6,832 nucleotides of DNA from Methylococcaceae bacterium NSP1-2. GTDB lineage: Bacteria > Pseudomonadota > Gammaproteobacteria > Methylococcales > Methylomonadaceae. The notes below the pieces were generated by a model. It was given only the letters and a program-made list of their open reading frames with translations, was not told where the DNA came from and did not search any database. Of the stretch, positions 1 to 6,190 are shown in pieces; within the stretch, counting starts at the first letter, position 1, and every line of letters starts with the position of its first letter. The position numbers and the translations under genes are program-made. The DNA lies in contig NQJH01000005.1 of assembly GCA_002256685.1 (NCBI GenBank), forward strand, positions 1 to 6,832. The letters run 5' to 3'.

Positions 1-52
1 GTTTAACCTGAGCAATATGTTCGTTAGCACTGATGGTATTCATAACGGTCAT
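1..52 (-). CDS. Start of an unidentified gene, cut by the window edge
   Basis: Only the first 17 codons are visible, beginning MTVMNTISANEHIAQVK; the frame is open to the window edge. It begins 15 bases after the stop of the OsmC-like gene and runs in the same direction, so it is probably the next gene of the same operon. An alternative ATG lies three codons later (position 43). Neither start has a clear Shine-Dalgarno sequence, so translation may depend on coupling to the gene before it. The family cannot be assigned from 17 residues. In comparable clusters such a position is often held by an acyl-CoA-dehydrogenase-like flavin monooxygenase (SfnB/DszC type) or by the transporter ATPase, but this is inference from context only. 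Confidence 0.45.
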   Translation of the reverse strand, partial: MTVMNTISANEHIAQVK

Positions 53-67
53 TTATGTTGGATAGGA

Positions 68-607
68 TTAGTTTGACAACACGTCCACTGCCACTGCATT
101 ACGCAAAGTATTAGCAACAGGCGACCATTTATTGGCATGAGATACAATGTCTTGTAGCGTTTCGGGCAGTGCATCACCTTCAACGTCGATAGTGACGCGA
201 ATCGCGGTGAAGCCTAATCGCTTGTCGGCTGATAAATCACCCACGCCCCACACCGCTGTGACGTTAATATCACCTTCTAATGCCAACTCCAATTTGCTTA
301 ATGCAATACCGCGTGCTGTGGCATTGGCATGAATGCCTACCGATAAACACGCACCTAATGCGGCTAACAAGGCTTCGGAAGGATTCGGCGCGGTATCTTC
401 GCCTAATAAATGCGGCGGTTCGTCTATTACATAAGGTTCTAAATTCCGAATGTACGTTAAATTACGAAACTGCCCTTCACAGATTGTTTTTGTTTTTGCT
501 TTCAAGGTGACGATAGAGTCAGGATTGGCTTTGCCTTTTACAGACAAATTTTCTAAACCCGCTTTATCAATCGGACGGAGTGCATCAGGGTATAAGCAAG
601 TAGTCAT
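68..607 (-). CDS. OsmC-like family protein lacking the second catalytic cysteine
   Basis: A 179-residue cytoplasmic protein of the OsmC/Ohr superfamily. The family fold is an intertwined dimer that often reduces organic hydroperoxides with two cysteines. The core is visible from about residue 70: EDTAPNPSEALLAALGACLS, with the first family cysteine at C87 at the start of the long helix, followed by HANATARGI and the beta strand LELALEGDI. At the second site the family has a Cys-Pro pair, but here the sequence is KWSPVANTLRNAV, so Ser162 replaces the resolving cysteine. C4 and C43 are the only other cysteines. Canonical two-cysteine peroxidase activity is therefore unlikely; the role may be ligand binding or a different thiol chemistry. 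The ATG at 607 is preceded by AGAGA five bases upstream. It sits 100 bases after the ABC permease, a linkage that suggests a job in handling the imported compound, perhaps a reactive sulfur species (inference). Confidence 0.85.
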   Translation of the reverse strand: MTTCLYPDALRPIDKAGLENLSVKGKANPDSIVTLKAKTKTICEGQFRNLTYIRNLEPYVIDEPPHLLGEDTAPNPSEALLAALGACLSVGIHANATARGIALSKLELALEGDINVTAVWGVGDLSADKRLGFTAIRVTIDVEGDALPETLQDIVSHANKWSPVANTLRNAVAVDVLSN

Positions 608-707
608 AAAAATCTCTTATTGAGTTAAGTGAATGAGTGATTATTGTATTTTTTAGCGGTAGGGTTTGATATGTGCAGAAATCGCTATCTTTTGTTCATT
701 CGTCTGT

Positions 708-1523
708 TTATTCCCGCTGATGAACATAATGTTTGATAAACAGCCGCACTGCTAAATCTAATAAATAACCGATTAAACCAATCAGTAAAATAACTGCCAT
801 CAATTCTGAATACGCCAAACGATCGCGGGTATCGAGAATAAAATAGCCCAGCCCCGCACTGACACCTAACATCTCGGCAGGCACTAGCACAATCCAGACG
901 ATGCCAATAGCCAGACGAATACCTGTTAAAGTGTGGGCAACAATTGCAGGAATAATAATGCGTGTGATGGTTTCCCAACGCGTAGCGCACAGGCTTTGTG
1001 CTAAGGTGAGCCATCGTGCATCCACCGCATGAACCCCCGCCGATACATTCAACATGATGGGCCACACCGCCGCGATAGTGAGTAGAAAATACACAGGTGC
1101 GTCACCAATACCGAACATCATCACTGCCAACGGCATCCACGAAATAGGGGAAATCATGCGAATAAATTGAAACAATGGGCTGGTGGCTTTTTCCAATACT
1201 TTGGATAAACCCACCACGATACCTAGCGGTATGCCAACTAATAACGCAAACAACAGACTTAATAACACCCGCTCTAAACTCACCCTAATATGCGTGAATA
1301 TTTCGCCCGTTTGTAGCAGTTGTAACAAGGCTTGAAAACAGGCGGCGGGGGCGAAACTTGCCAATATACTGTTTTCAGTGGCTAGCAAACTTGTTCCTGC
1401 CCACCACAAAAATACTGCTACCAAAATACCCGATAACGCGAGGCTGATGGCGTTGCCAAACTGTTTTAAACGCACCACACCTTGTAATGCGTGGCTATGA
1501 ATCTCAATTGATAAGGCACTCAT
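708..1523 (-). CDS. ABC transporter permease, SsuC/TauC/NrtB type
   Basis: A 271-residue inner-membrane subunit of the binding-protein-dependent transport family (BPD_transp_1), which normally forms a homodimeric channel for nitrate, sulfonates, taurine or similar solutes. About six hydrophobic segments are visible, near residues 25-42, 86-106, 126-140, 143-160, 195-217 and 243-260. The cytoplasmic coupling loop is at about 171-193 (ending RWETITRIIIPA). The region after it, GIRLAIGIVWIVLVPAEMLG followed by GLGYFI, is characteristic of the SsuC/NrtB branch. In the coupling loop the usual Glu of EAA and the usual Gly are replaced (T173-L174-A175 and C179), a degeneracy also known in NrtB-type permeases. 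Its ATG overlaps the stop of the binding-protein gene in the sequence ATGA, with AGGA nine bases upstream, so the two are translationally coupled. No ATPase gene lies nearby in the window. The substrate cannot be read from the sequence. Confidence 0.92.
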   Translation of the reverse strand: MSALSIEIHSHALQGVVRLKQFGNAISLALSGILVAVFLWWAGTSLLATENSILASFAPAACFQALLQLLQTGEIFTHIRVSLERVLLSLLFALLVGIPLGIVVGLSKVLEKATSPLFQFIRMISPISWMPLAVMMFGIGDAPVYFLLTIAAVWPIMLNVSAGVHAVDARWLTLAQSLCATRWETITRIIIPAIVAHTLTGIRLAIGIVWIVLVPAEMLGVSAGLGYFILDTRDRLAYSELMAVILLIGLIGYLLDLAVRLFIKHYVHQRE

Positions 1524-2782
1524 GCTAATTTTTCCTGCCGCACTAACGAGTCAGGCAAATCAAATACTTTAGCTCCGCCAACTTTTTCAATTGCTTTGCG
1601 CACAAAACGATCATCGACTAAATCTTTCGCCACAAAGCTTGGATCAAGGTTGTGTAAAAATTTCACATCACCTTCTACATGAGTCAGTTTTAACAAACGC
1701 ACCAGTTCTTCGGTATAAGAAGGATAAGGAAACGGTTGAAAATCGATGCGTTTTTGTTGCCAATCAGCGTGCTGTACCGCGCCTTGTTTGCTGTAAGTAT
1801 CGGTATCGTAATAAGACAATGCGCGTTCCAACACGGCTTGTGGGTGCGGCGTGTAATTATTGCCACTTTCTTTGGCTAACAATTGCGCGGTTTCTTGACG
1901 ATTTTCGCGTGTCCAACGTTGTGCTTTTACAATCGCATTGACGACCGATTGCGACCATTCGGGACGCAATTCCAAATCAGCCTGACGCATGAACACCACA
2001 CAACACGCGTGTGCTTGCCAGACATCGCCTGTAAAGCGAAGAATTTTGCCTACTTTTAGATTTTCGGCGGCGGCATTAAACGGTTCGGCAACAATATAGC
2101 CAGCAATACTGCCGTTGGCTAACGCCGAAACCATGTCAGGCGGCGGCATAATCACTAAGTTGACTTCATTGGCTTTATTGGTCGATTTCGAGGTTTTAGA
2201 CACCGCAACTAAACCTTCTTTACGCAATAAATGTTGCAAAATCACATTGTGAATAGAAAACCAAAACGGTACAGCAACGGTTTTACCTGCCAAATCACGC
2301 AAACTATTGATGCTAGGCGCGACCGTCAACGCTGAGCCATTAACATGATTCCATGCCACAATCTTGGCTGGAAATTTACTGCCATAACGCACCATCAATG
2401 TGGTGGGAGCTAACAAATGAATCACATCAATTTGCCCTGCTAAAAACGCTTCCACCAATTGCGGCCACGCGCGGAAAAGTTTGGGTTGCTCGACTTCTAG
2501 CCCTTCTTCGGCATAAAGTTTTTTTGCATGAGCGACTAGCAAGGGAGACGCATCGGTAATCGGTAAATAGCCGATTCGTAAGGGTCTTAACGGTTGACTC
2601 TTGGCAATATTTTCCGCCCCTTCCGCTAAAGCTAATTGATTAGGTAATAATGCAGCGGCACTTAACACAGCGGATAATTTCATAAAATCACGCCGTGATA
2701 GTGAACAACAAGAACACGCGCCTAATTCATGCAAATCTTCTTGATTATTCGGCGTGGTGGTTGGTTGGTATTTTTTTGGCAT
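1520..2782 (-). CDS. Tat-exported ABC substrate-binding protein, NrtA/SsuA/TauA superfamily
   Basis: A 420-residue periplasmic solute-binding protein that would deliver its ligand to the permease encoded next. The N-terminus carries a twin-arginine signal: a long 29-residue n-region, then SRRDFMK (R30, R31), a hydrophobic stretch LSAVLSAAALL, and a probable signal peptidase site after ALA (residue 53). Just before the twin arginines is an unusual cysteine cluster, CSCC (23-26). The mature part begins LRIGYLPITDASPLLVAHAK, the typical first strand and helix of NMT1/NrtA-like proteins, followed by AFLAGQIDVIHLLAPT (112-127), VAEPFNAA (231-238) and HACCVVF (258-264), a block seen in NrtA/CmpA-like relatives. 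The start at 2782 has a strong AGAGGA eight bases upstream. The ligand could be nitrate, bicarbonate, a sulfonate or another small compound; the sequence does not decide it. The overlapping permease gene and the AraC-type regulator upstream support an inducible uptake operon. Confidence 0.92.
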   Translation of the reverse strand: MPKKYQPTTTPNNQEDLHELGACSCCSLSRRDFMKLSAVLSAAALLPNQLALAEGAENIAKSQPLRPLRIGYLPITDASPLLVAHAKKLYAEEGLEVEQPKLFRAWPQLVEAFLAGQIDVIHLLAPTTLMVRYGSKFPAKIVAWNHVNGSALTVAPSINSLRDLAGKTVAVPFWFSIHNVILQHLLRKEGLVAVSKTSKSTNKANEVNLVIMPPPDMVSALANGSIAGYIVAEPFNAAAENLKVGKILRFTGDVWQAHACCVVFMRQADLELRPEWSQSVVNAIVKAQRWTRENRQETAQLLAKESGNNYTPHPQAVLERALSYYDTDTYSKQGAVQHADWQQKRIDFQPFPYPSYTEELVRLLKLTHVEGDVKFLHNLDPSFVAKDLVDDRFVRKAIEKVGGAKVFDLPDSLVRQEKLA

Positions 2783-2823
2783 GGTCTAATCCTCTAAAAA
2801 CGTGCATTAAATTCGACAAAAGC

Positions 2824-2861
2824 AAAATCAGCGTGGTGATAAAAGTTGCTTGGCTGATTTT
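2824..2861. promoter_or_regulatory. Inverted repeat upstream of the binding-protein gene
   Basis: AAAATCAGC (2824-2832) and GCTGATTTT (2853-2861) form a perfect 9-bp inverted repeat with a 20-bp spacer, 42-79 bases upstream of the binding-protein ATG. Position and symmetry fit an operator for the AraC-type regulator encoded next door, but widely spaced short dyads also arise by chance in AT-rich DNA. There is no run of T after either arm, so it is not a terminator. Confidence 0.3.
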
Positions 2862-2862
2862 C

Positions 2863-2877
2863 GCCAATAGCATTAGC
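2863..2877. promoter_or_regulatory. Candidate regulator site shared with the AraC-gene upstream region
   Basis: GCCAATAG directly followed by CATTAGC lies 81 bases upstream of the binding-protein gene. The same GCCAATAG, in the same orientation and followed by GGCTAATGC, occurs at 4010-4026, 45 bases upstream of the AraC-type gene. The second half therefore recurs in inverted form (GCATTAGC/GCTAATGC). Sharing between the only two leftward promoter regions is what one expects of an autoregulated AraC-family activator. The match is short and could be chance. Confidence 0.25.
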
Positions 2878-2999
2878 GGCGCAATACGGTTGGTAAAACT
2901 GGAAAGAAAGTTTTAATAAATGAGTTACTTAAATTCTATGCGTATTTAAAATTTATCAACATGACTGTAAATCCCGATATTCTGTTTAATCGTCTGCAT

Positions 3000-3965
3000 T
3001 TAGAAAAAATGACTAGGTAGCGCATTATTTGCATTAGACGTGGCGGCGAATTTGTGACTGCTGCGTTGATAAACACTTGGTTGTTGTCCAACCGTTCGTT
3101 TAAATGCTTTGGAAAAAGCCGATTCAGATTGATAACCTACTTTTTCGGCTGTTTGCGTGATACTGCGTCCTTGCCGTAATAATTGCGCCGCTATTTTCAT
3201 ACGCACCATGACTAAAAACAGATTAGGTGGTTGACCTGCTACTTTAGTGAAATGCTTAAAAAACGTAGCGCGGGACATATGAGTAAAATCCGCCATTGCT
3301 TCAACAGGCCATGATTTTTCAGGTTCTTTAATCATCGCCGCCAATAATTTTGCAAATTCAGGACTTTGCACCACAGCCCATAAACCCGCTGATATTGTTT
3401 GCGTGTATGCCATTTGCCGAATGACATAAAAAAACAGCAAATCCGTTAAACGCACAATCAGCGGCGAAGCGTCATCACCTGTGCGTTTGGCTTCGGCAAC
3501 AATCAAATCAAAGAGTGTTCGAGTGCTTGCTAATTCGGCATCATCAGCGCGAATAATTAAATAATCAGGAAAAGAACTCAGCAACATTTCGCTCAATCCT
3601 GATTTGAAGTTAAAAAAACCACACGCCAACGCCACGGCATCGGCTACGCTGTCATCAATTGACCGCATCGACCCTTCTCTAACCAGACATAAGCTAGGAT
3701 CATCAGGGATTTCATTCGGACTGAGATAATGCAGAGTTTCGCGTAGAAAAAATACTGCATCGCCACGTTGTAATGGAATACTTTCTTGATGTTCAGGTAA
3801 GTGCATCCAGCAGTCGCCATTTAACACTAAATGAAAACCTGCGCGCATATATTCAGAAGGGGCAGCACGCCATACGCCACAATATTGACCAACATGGAAT
3901 AGCGTGGTTTGAAGTTCAAGACTAGAAATTAGCCAATTGGCTAAATGGTCGTTTGATGACTGCAT
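3000..3965 (-). CDS. AraC-family transcriptional regulator with N-terminal cupin domain
   Basis: A 321-residue cytoplasmic DNA-binding regulator. Residues about 10-190 match the cupin-type sensor half (Cupin_6-like): LFHVGQYCGVWRAAP, FHLVLNGDCWMHL, then LQRGDAVFFLRETLHYL, the usual beta-barrel turn motifs. The C-terminal half has the two AraC helix-turn-helix units: about 219-241 (VEAMADFTHMSRATFFKHF) and about 268-290 (ITQTAEKVGYQSESAFSKAF), ending with the family signature GQQPSVYQR; a polar 20-residue tail follows. Length is normal for the subfamily. The start at 3965 is supported by TGAGGA seven bases upstream (3972-3977). It is encoded upstream of, and in the same direction as, the binding-protein/permease genes, with a 217-base gap that contains their probable promoter. 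It is likely their inducer-responsive regulator (inference). The effector is unknown. Confidence 0.93.
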   Translation of the reverse strand: MQSSNDHLANWLISSLELQTTLFHVGQYCGVWRAAPSEYMRAGFHLVLNGDCWMHLPEHQESIPLQRGDAVFFLRETLHYLSPNEIPDDPSLCLVREGSMRSIDDSVADAVALACGFFNFKSGLSEMLLSSFPDYLIIRADDAELASTRTLFDLIVAEAKRTGDDASPLIVRLTDLLFFYVIRQMAYTQTISAGLWAVVQSPEFAKLLAAMIKEPEKSWPVEAMADFTHMSRATFFKHFTKVAGQPPNLFLVMVRMKIAAQLLRQGRSITQTAEKVGYQSESAFSKAFKRTVGQQPSVYQRSSHKFAATSNANNALPSHFF

Positions 3966-4009
3966 GGGTTATCCTCAATAAACTGTTCAAAAATGCACGC
4001 GCATAATCA

Positions 4010-4026
4010 GCCAATAGGGCTAATGC
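4010..4026. promoter_or_regulatory. Candidate AraC-type operator upstream of its own gene
   Basis: GCCAATAG followed by GGCTAATGC, 45 bases upstream of the regulator start, repeats the elements seen upstream of the binding-protein gene at 2863-2877. A further 8-mer, AATGCACG (3992-3999), recurs in inverted form as CGTGCATT at 2801-2808. Together these suggest a common regulatory input, possibly autoregulation. Evidence is limited to short matches. Confidence 0.22.
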
Positions 4027-4197
4027 GTTTTCAGTATAAAGAGGGCTTTTGATTTTAAAAAATGACTTTTATAGAACTATCTATCTCAAAAATAGATATC
4101 TAATTTAAAAGGGCAATAATTGTTTGAGGAGGTTTTCTTGAGGGGATTAATTGAAATACGGTTGAGGTGTAACCTGTGTGTGTGGTGCAAAATGTTG

Positions 4198-4341
4198 TTA
4201 TCCGTGAAAAACTAATCTAATTCGGTCAGGAAAAGCTTGGTGGCGAAAGTCATAGCGTAAACTAGTGATAGCACCTAATGTAGTATGGAGTACAAACCTA
4301 GGTTTGTACTCCTGTAAGTTATTTAATTGCACGTTTCGGTT
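4198..4341 (-). other. Coding-like remnant or dispersed repeat without a start codon
   Basis: The minus strand is open for 47 codons between a stop at 4342-4344 and a stop at 4198-4200, with no ATG. Its second half reads like genuine protein, ending SLRYDFRHQAFPDRIRLVF-HG. There is no start with a ribosome site and the palindrome at 4287-4312 lies inside the frame. It may be the decayed end of a lost gene or part of a dispersed non-coding repeat that happens to stay open. I do not recognise the family with any certainty. Confidence 0.3.
4287..4312. repeat. Perfect 26-bp palindrome
   Basis: The sequence reads GGAGTACAAACCT and then its exact reverse complement, with no spacer, centred on CCTAGG between 4299 and 4300. 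Chance occurrence of a 26-bp perfect palindrome in a region this size is very unlikely. It lacks a T-run, so it is not an intrinsic terminator. It may be an end or core of a small dispersed repeat, or a dimer-protein binding site about 200 bases upstream of the predicted sigma-54 transcription start. Confidence 0.75.
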
Positions 4342-4348
4342 TTATTTT

Positions 4349-4400
4349 CCCCTTAGCACTGGTGTAAAACAACCGCCTATCGGTGGTTTTGCCCCTTAGC
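4349..4400. repeat. Direct repeat CCCCTTAGC flanking a dyad
   Basis: CCCCTTAGC occurs at 4349-4357 and again at 4392-4400, 43 bases apart. Similarity extends leftwards: both copies are preceded by a T-rich stretch beginning CGGT (4337 and 4381). The pair brackets the dyad at 4366-4390. It may reflect an old short duplication or paired protein sites. Confidence 0.4.
4366..4390. promoter_or_regulatory. Imperfect dyad, candidate activator site for the sigma-54 promoter
   Basis: AAAACAACCG (4366-4375) and CGGTGGTTTT (4381-4390) pair in nine of ten positions around a 5-base centre. The centre is about 120 bases upstream of the predicted sigma-54 transcription start, in the range where enhancer-binding activators of the NtrC/FhlA class usually bind. 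A terminator is less likely because no T-run follows the right arm. Confidence 0.35.
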
Positions 4401-4470
4401 TGTCTTTCTCTGTTTGATTAGTCATAAAAAAATAACCTTGTTATACAATTAGTTATTGCTGTTTTCATGT

Positions 4471-4487
4471 TTGGCATACAGCTTGCT
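4471..4487 (+). promoter_or_regulatory. Sigma-54 (-24/-12) promoter of the SulP/HyfB-like operon
   Basis: TTGGCATACAGCTTGCT matches the RpoN consensus TTGGCAC-N5-TTGCT at all key positions: GG at 4473-4474, GC at 4485-4486, with exactly ten bases between them. Transcription should start near 4498, giving a leader of about 30 bases before the ATG at 4528, with TGAGGA at 4516-4521 as ribosome site. Such promoters need an ATP-dependent enhancer-binding protein; none is encoded in the window. Confidence 0.8.
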
Positions 4488-4527
4488 TATTCAAAATATA
4501 GTAATTTTTCAAAAATGAGGACGTGTT

Positions 4528-6180
4528 ATGAATGAGGCTACTCTTTCAAATTTACCAAAAACAGGCTTAGCAGGATTAAAAGAAAACTGGCGCGCCGATT
4601 TGTTGTCCGGTTTTTTAGTCTTTCTTATCGCGTTGCCATTATGCCTAGGTATTTCAATGGCTTCGGGTTTCCCTCCTTCGGCGGGCATTATTACCGCGAT
4701 TATCGGCGGTGTATTAGTATCGCGCATCAGCGGTTCATTTATTACCATTAACGGTCCGGCGGCGGGCTTGATTGTCGTGGTGTACGATGCGGTGCAGTCG
4801 TTAGGTGAAGGCGATGCGATGGCAGGTTACCGCTATACACTGGCGGCAATTGTGATTGCCAGCGTGATACAAATTTTAATGGGGGTTTTTAAAGCAGGAC
4901 GTTTGAGTTCGTTTTTCCCTGCTTCGGTGGTGCATGGCATGTTAGCCGCCATCGGCATTATTATCATGACCAAACAAATTCATGTCGTGCTAGGCGTTAC
5001 CCCTGAAAAAGGCAGTTTATTTTCCACGATGGCGCAAATTCCCCATAGCTTGATGAATCTCAATCCAGAAATTGCCATTATTGGTTTTTCGGGACTGGCT
5101 ATATTGATTGCTTGGTCACTGATTAAAAATAAAACCTTGAAAATGATTCCCGCGCCACTGATTGTAGTGTTAGTGGGTATCGGTTTGGCGCGATATTTTG
5201 ATTTGAATCATCAACACATGTATTTGTTTTTACCCGATGCGCATTTTTTGCCCCATCATGAAGAAACCGTTGGACCTGTGTTTTTAGTGGCTATTTCTGA
5301 AAACTTTATGTCCAGCTTTTACTTTCCTGATTTTTCTAAATTTGCCACGCTGGAATTTTGGGAAGCAGTGGTGGCTATCAGCTTGGTCGGTAGCTTAGAA
5401 AGTTTATTGAGTGCAATGGCAGTGGATAAATTAGACCCTTATAAACGCCATTCTAATTTGAACAAAGATTTAACCGCCGTTGGTGTGGGTAATTTAGTTG
5501 CAGGTTGCGTGGGTGGTTTGCCAATGATTGCTGAAATCGTCCGTAGTTCGGCTAACGTCAATAATGGCGCGAAAACCAGTTGGGCTAACTTTTTTCATGG
5601 CACGTTATTGCTGTTGTTCGTGGTATTGTTTCCGCGCTTGATACACAGCATTCCGTTGGCGGCTTTAGCATCACTGCTGGTCTTTACTGGCTTTCGCTTA
5701 GCGTCACCGAAAGAATTTGCTCATGTTCTACACATTGGTAAAGAACAGTTATTTATGTTTGTAGTGACGGTGGTTGGTGTTATCGCTACCGATTTATTAG
5801 TTGGTGTAGCGATTGGTATTTTGGTTAAACTGACGATTCATTTAATACGCGGTGTTAATTTTGGCAATTTGTTCAAGATTAACTTTAGCATTGAGCAAAA
5901 AGCGAACACTGTTTTTATTGAAATCAGCGGGGCAGCCGTGTTTTCTAATTTCATGGCATTAAAAGACGCACTGGCTAAGCTGGAAAACGGTAAAACGATC
6001 ATTTTCCAATTAAATGATGCCTATTTGCTCGACCATACCGTGATGGAATTTTTCCATGATTTTCAACATGATTATGAAGCGCAAGGCGGAAAGTGTGAAT
6101 TTTTAGGTATGGAATATCACGAAACTTTCTCAGACCATCCGTTGGCTGCACGGCGTATGATGAAGCCTGATTATTTATAA
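4528..6180 (+). CDS. SulP-family inorganic anion transporter with STAS domain
   Basis: A 550-residue inner-membrane carrier of the SulP (SLC26) family, whose bacterial members move sulfate, bicarbonate or dicarboxylates, often with Na+ or H+. The membrane part spans about residues 23-440. The first family block is LSGFLVFLIALPLCLGISMA (26-45), followed by GSFITINGPAAGLIVVV (69-85), the short crossing helix at the substrate site. The second block is ESLLSAMAVDKLDP (291-304) and GGLPMIAEIVRSSANVNNG (329-347). Residues about 455-550 form a C-terminal STAS domain (TVFIEISGAAVFSNF; LDHTVMEFFHDF in the loop that carries the regulatory Ser/Thr in relatives). Length is typical and nothing is missing. 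The start is fixed by TGAGGA six bases upstream. Ion specificity cannot be read; the MIAEIVRSSAN branch includes proteins near Hyf-like or carbon-fixation genes, so bicarbonate is plausible. It is first in an apparent sigma-54-driven operon with a HyfB-like gene. Confidence 0.93.
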   Translation: MNEATLSNLPKTGLAGLKENWRADLLSGFLVFLIALPLCLGISMASGFPPSAGIITAIIGGVLVSRISGSFITINGPAAGLIVVVYDAVQSLGEGDAMAGYRYTLAAIVIASVIQILMGVFKAGRLSSFFPASVVHGMLAAIGIIIMTKQIHVVLGVTPEKGSLFSTMAQIPHSLMNLNPEIAIIGFSGLAILIAWSLIKNKTLKMIPAPLIVVLVGIGLARYFDLNHQHMYLFLPDAHFLPHHEETVGPVFLVAISENFMSSFYFPDFSKFATLEFWEAVVAISLVGSLESLLSAMAVDKLDPYKRHSNLNKDLTAVGVGNLVAGCVGGLPMIAEIVRSSANVNNGAKTSWANFFHGTLLLLFVVLFPRLIHSIPLAALASLLVFTGFRLASPKEFAHVLHIGKEQLFMFVVTVVGVIATDLLVGVAIGILVKLTIHLIRGVNFGNLFKINFSIEQKANTVFIEISGAAVFSNFMALKDALAKLENGKTIIFQLNDAYLLDHTVMEFFHDFQHDYEAQGGKCEFLGMEYHETFSDHPLAARRMMKPDYL

Positions 6181-6190
6181 TCATGCCGTT

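Larger units (their letters stand above)
3966..4527. other. Intergenic region between the divergent AraC-type and SulP genes
   Basis: This 562-base stretch has no convincing protein gene and no tRNA- or rRNA-like segment. From left to right it contains the AraC-gene leader, with a possible -10 box TATACT on the minus strand (4033-4038) but no good -35; an AT-rich part with TATCTAT/ATAGATA (4078-4084, 4092-4098); a GAGGAGG sequence before a 25-codon frame (4126-4215); a coding-like but startless minus-strand stretch (4198-4341) that includes a 26-bp palindrome; a direct repeat around a dyad (4349-4400); and the sigma-54 promoter of the SulP gene. The length and number of symmetric elements fit a promoter that is activated from a distance. 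Confidence 0.6.

Noticed and set aside
685..1065. Minus-strand open frame of 126 codons inside the permease gene
   Set aside because: It overlaps the permease in another frame, is rich in Cys, His and Tyr with no family resemblance, and has no ribosome site; it is a shadow.
1591..1941. Plus-strand open frame of 116 codons opposite the binding-protein gene
   Set aside because: Antisense to a clearly conserved protein, with no recognisable domain or ribosome site.
2695..2916. Plus-strand open frame of 73 codons over the binding-protein start and its upstream region
   Set aside because: Antisense to the Tat signal region and then through regulatory DNA; composition is not protein-like and there is no ribosome site.
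3999..4014. Second sigma-54 promoter on the minus strand upstream of the AraC-type gene (TTGGCTGATTATGCGC)
   Set aside because: The GG and GC spacing fits, but the -12 element lacks the TT of TTGC and the -24 element departs after TTGGC; too weak to call.
4033..4038. Sigma-70 -10 box TATACT on the minus strand for the AraC-type gene
   Set aside because: The hexamer is good but no acceptable -35 lies 16-18 bases upstream; mentioned only as a possibility in the intergenic entry.
4078..4101. TATCTAT/ATAGATA inverted repeat and AGATATCT
   Set aside because: Short, AT-only-like symmetry in AT-rich DNA without a T-run or a partner site; expected by chance.
4366..4390. Dyad read as an intrinsic terminator
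   Set aside because: The T residues are within the right arm and are followed by GCCCC, not a T-run, and no gene ends nearby on the plus strand.
4509..4748. Minus-strand open frame of 79 codons opposite the SulP start
   Set aside because: Antisense to a conserved membrane segment; no support of its own.
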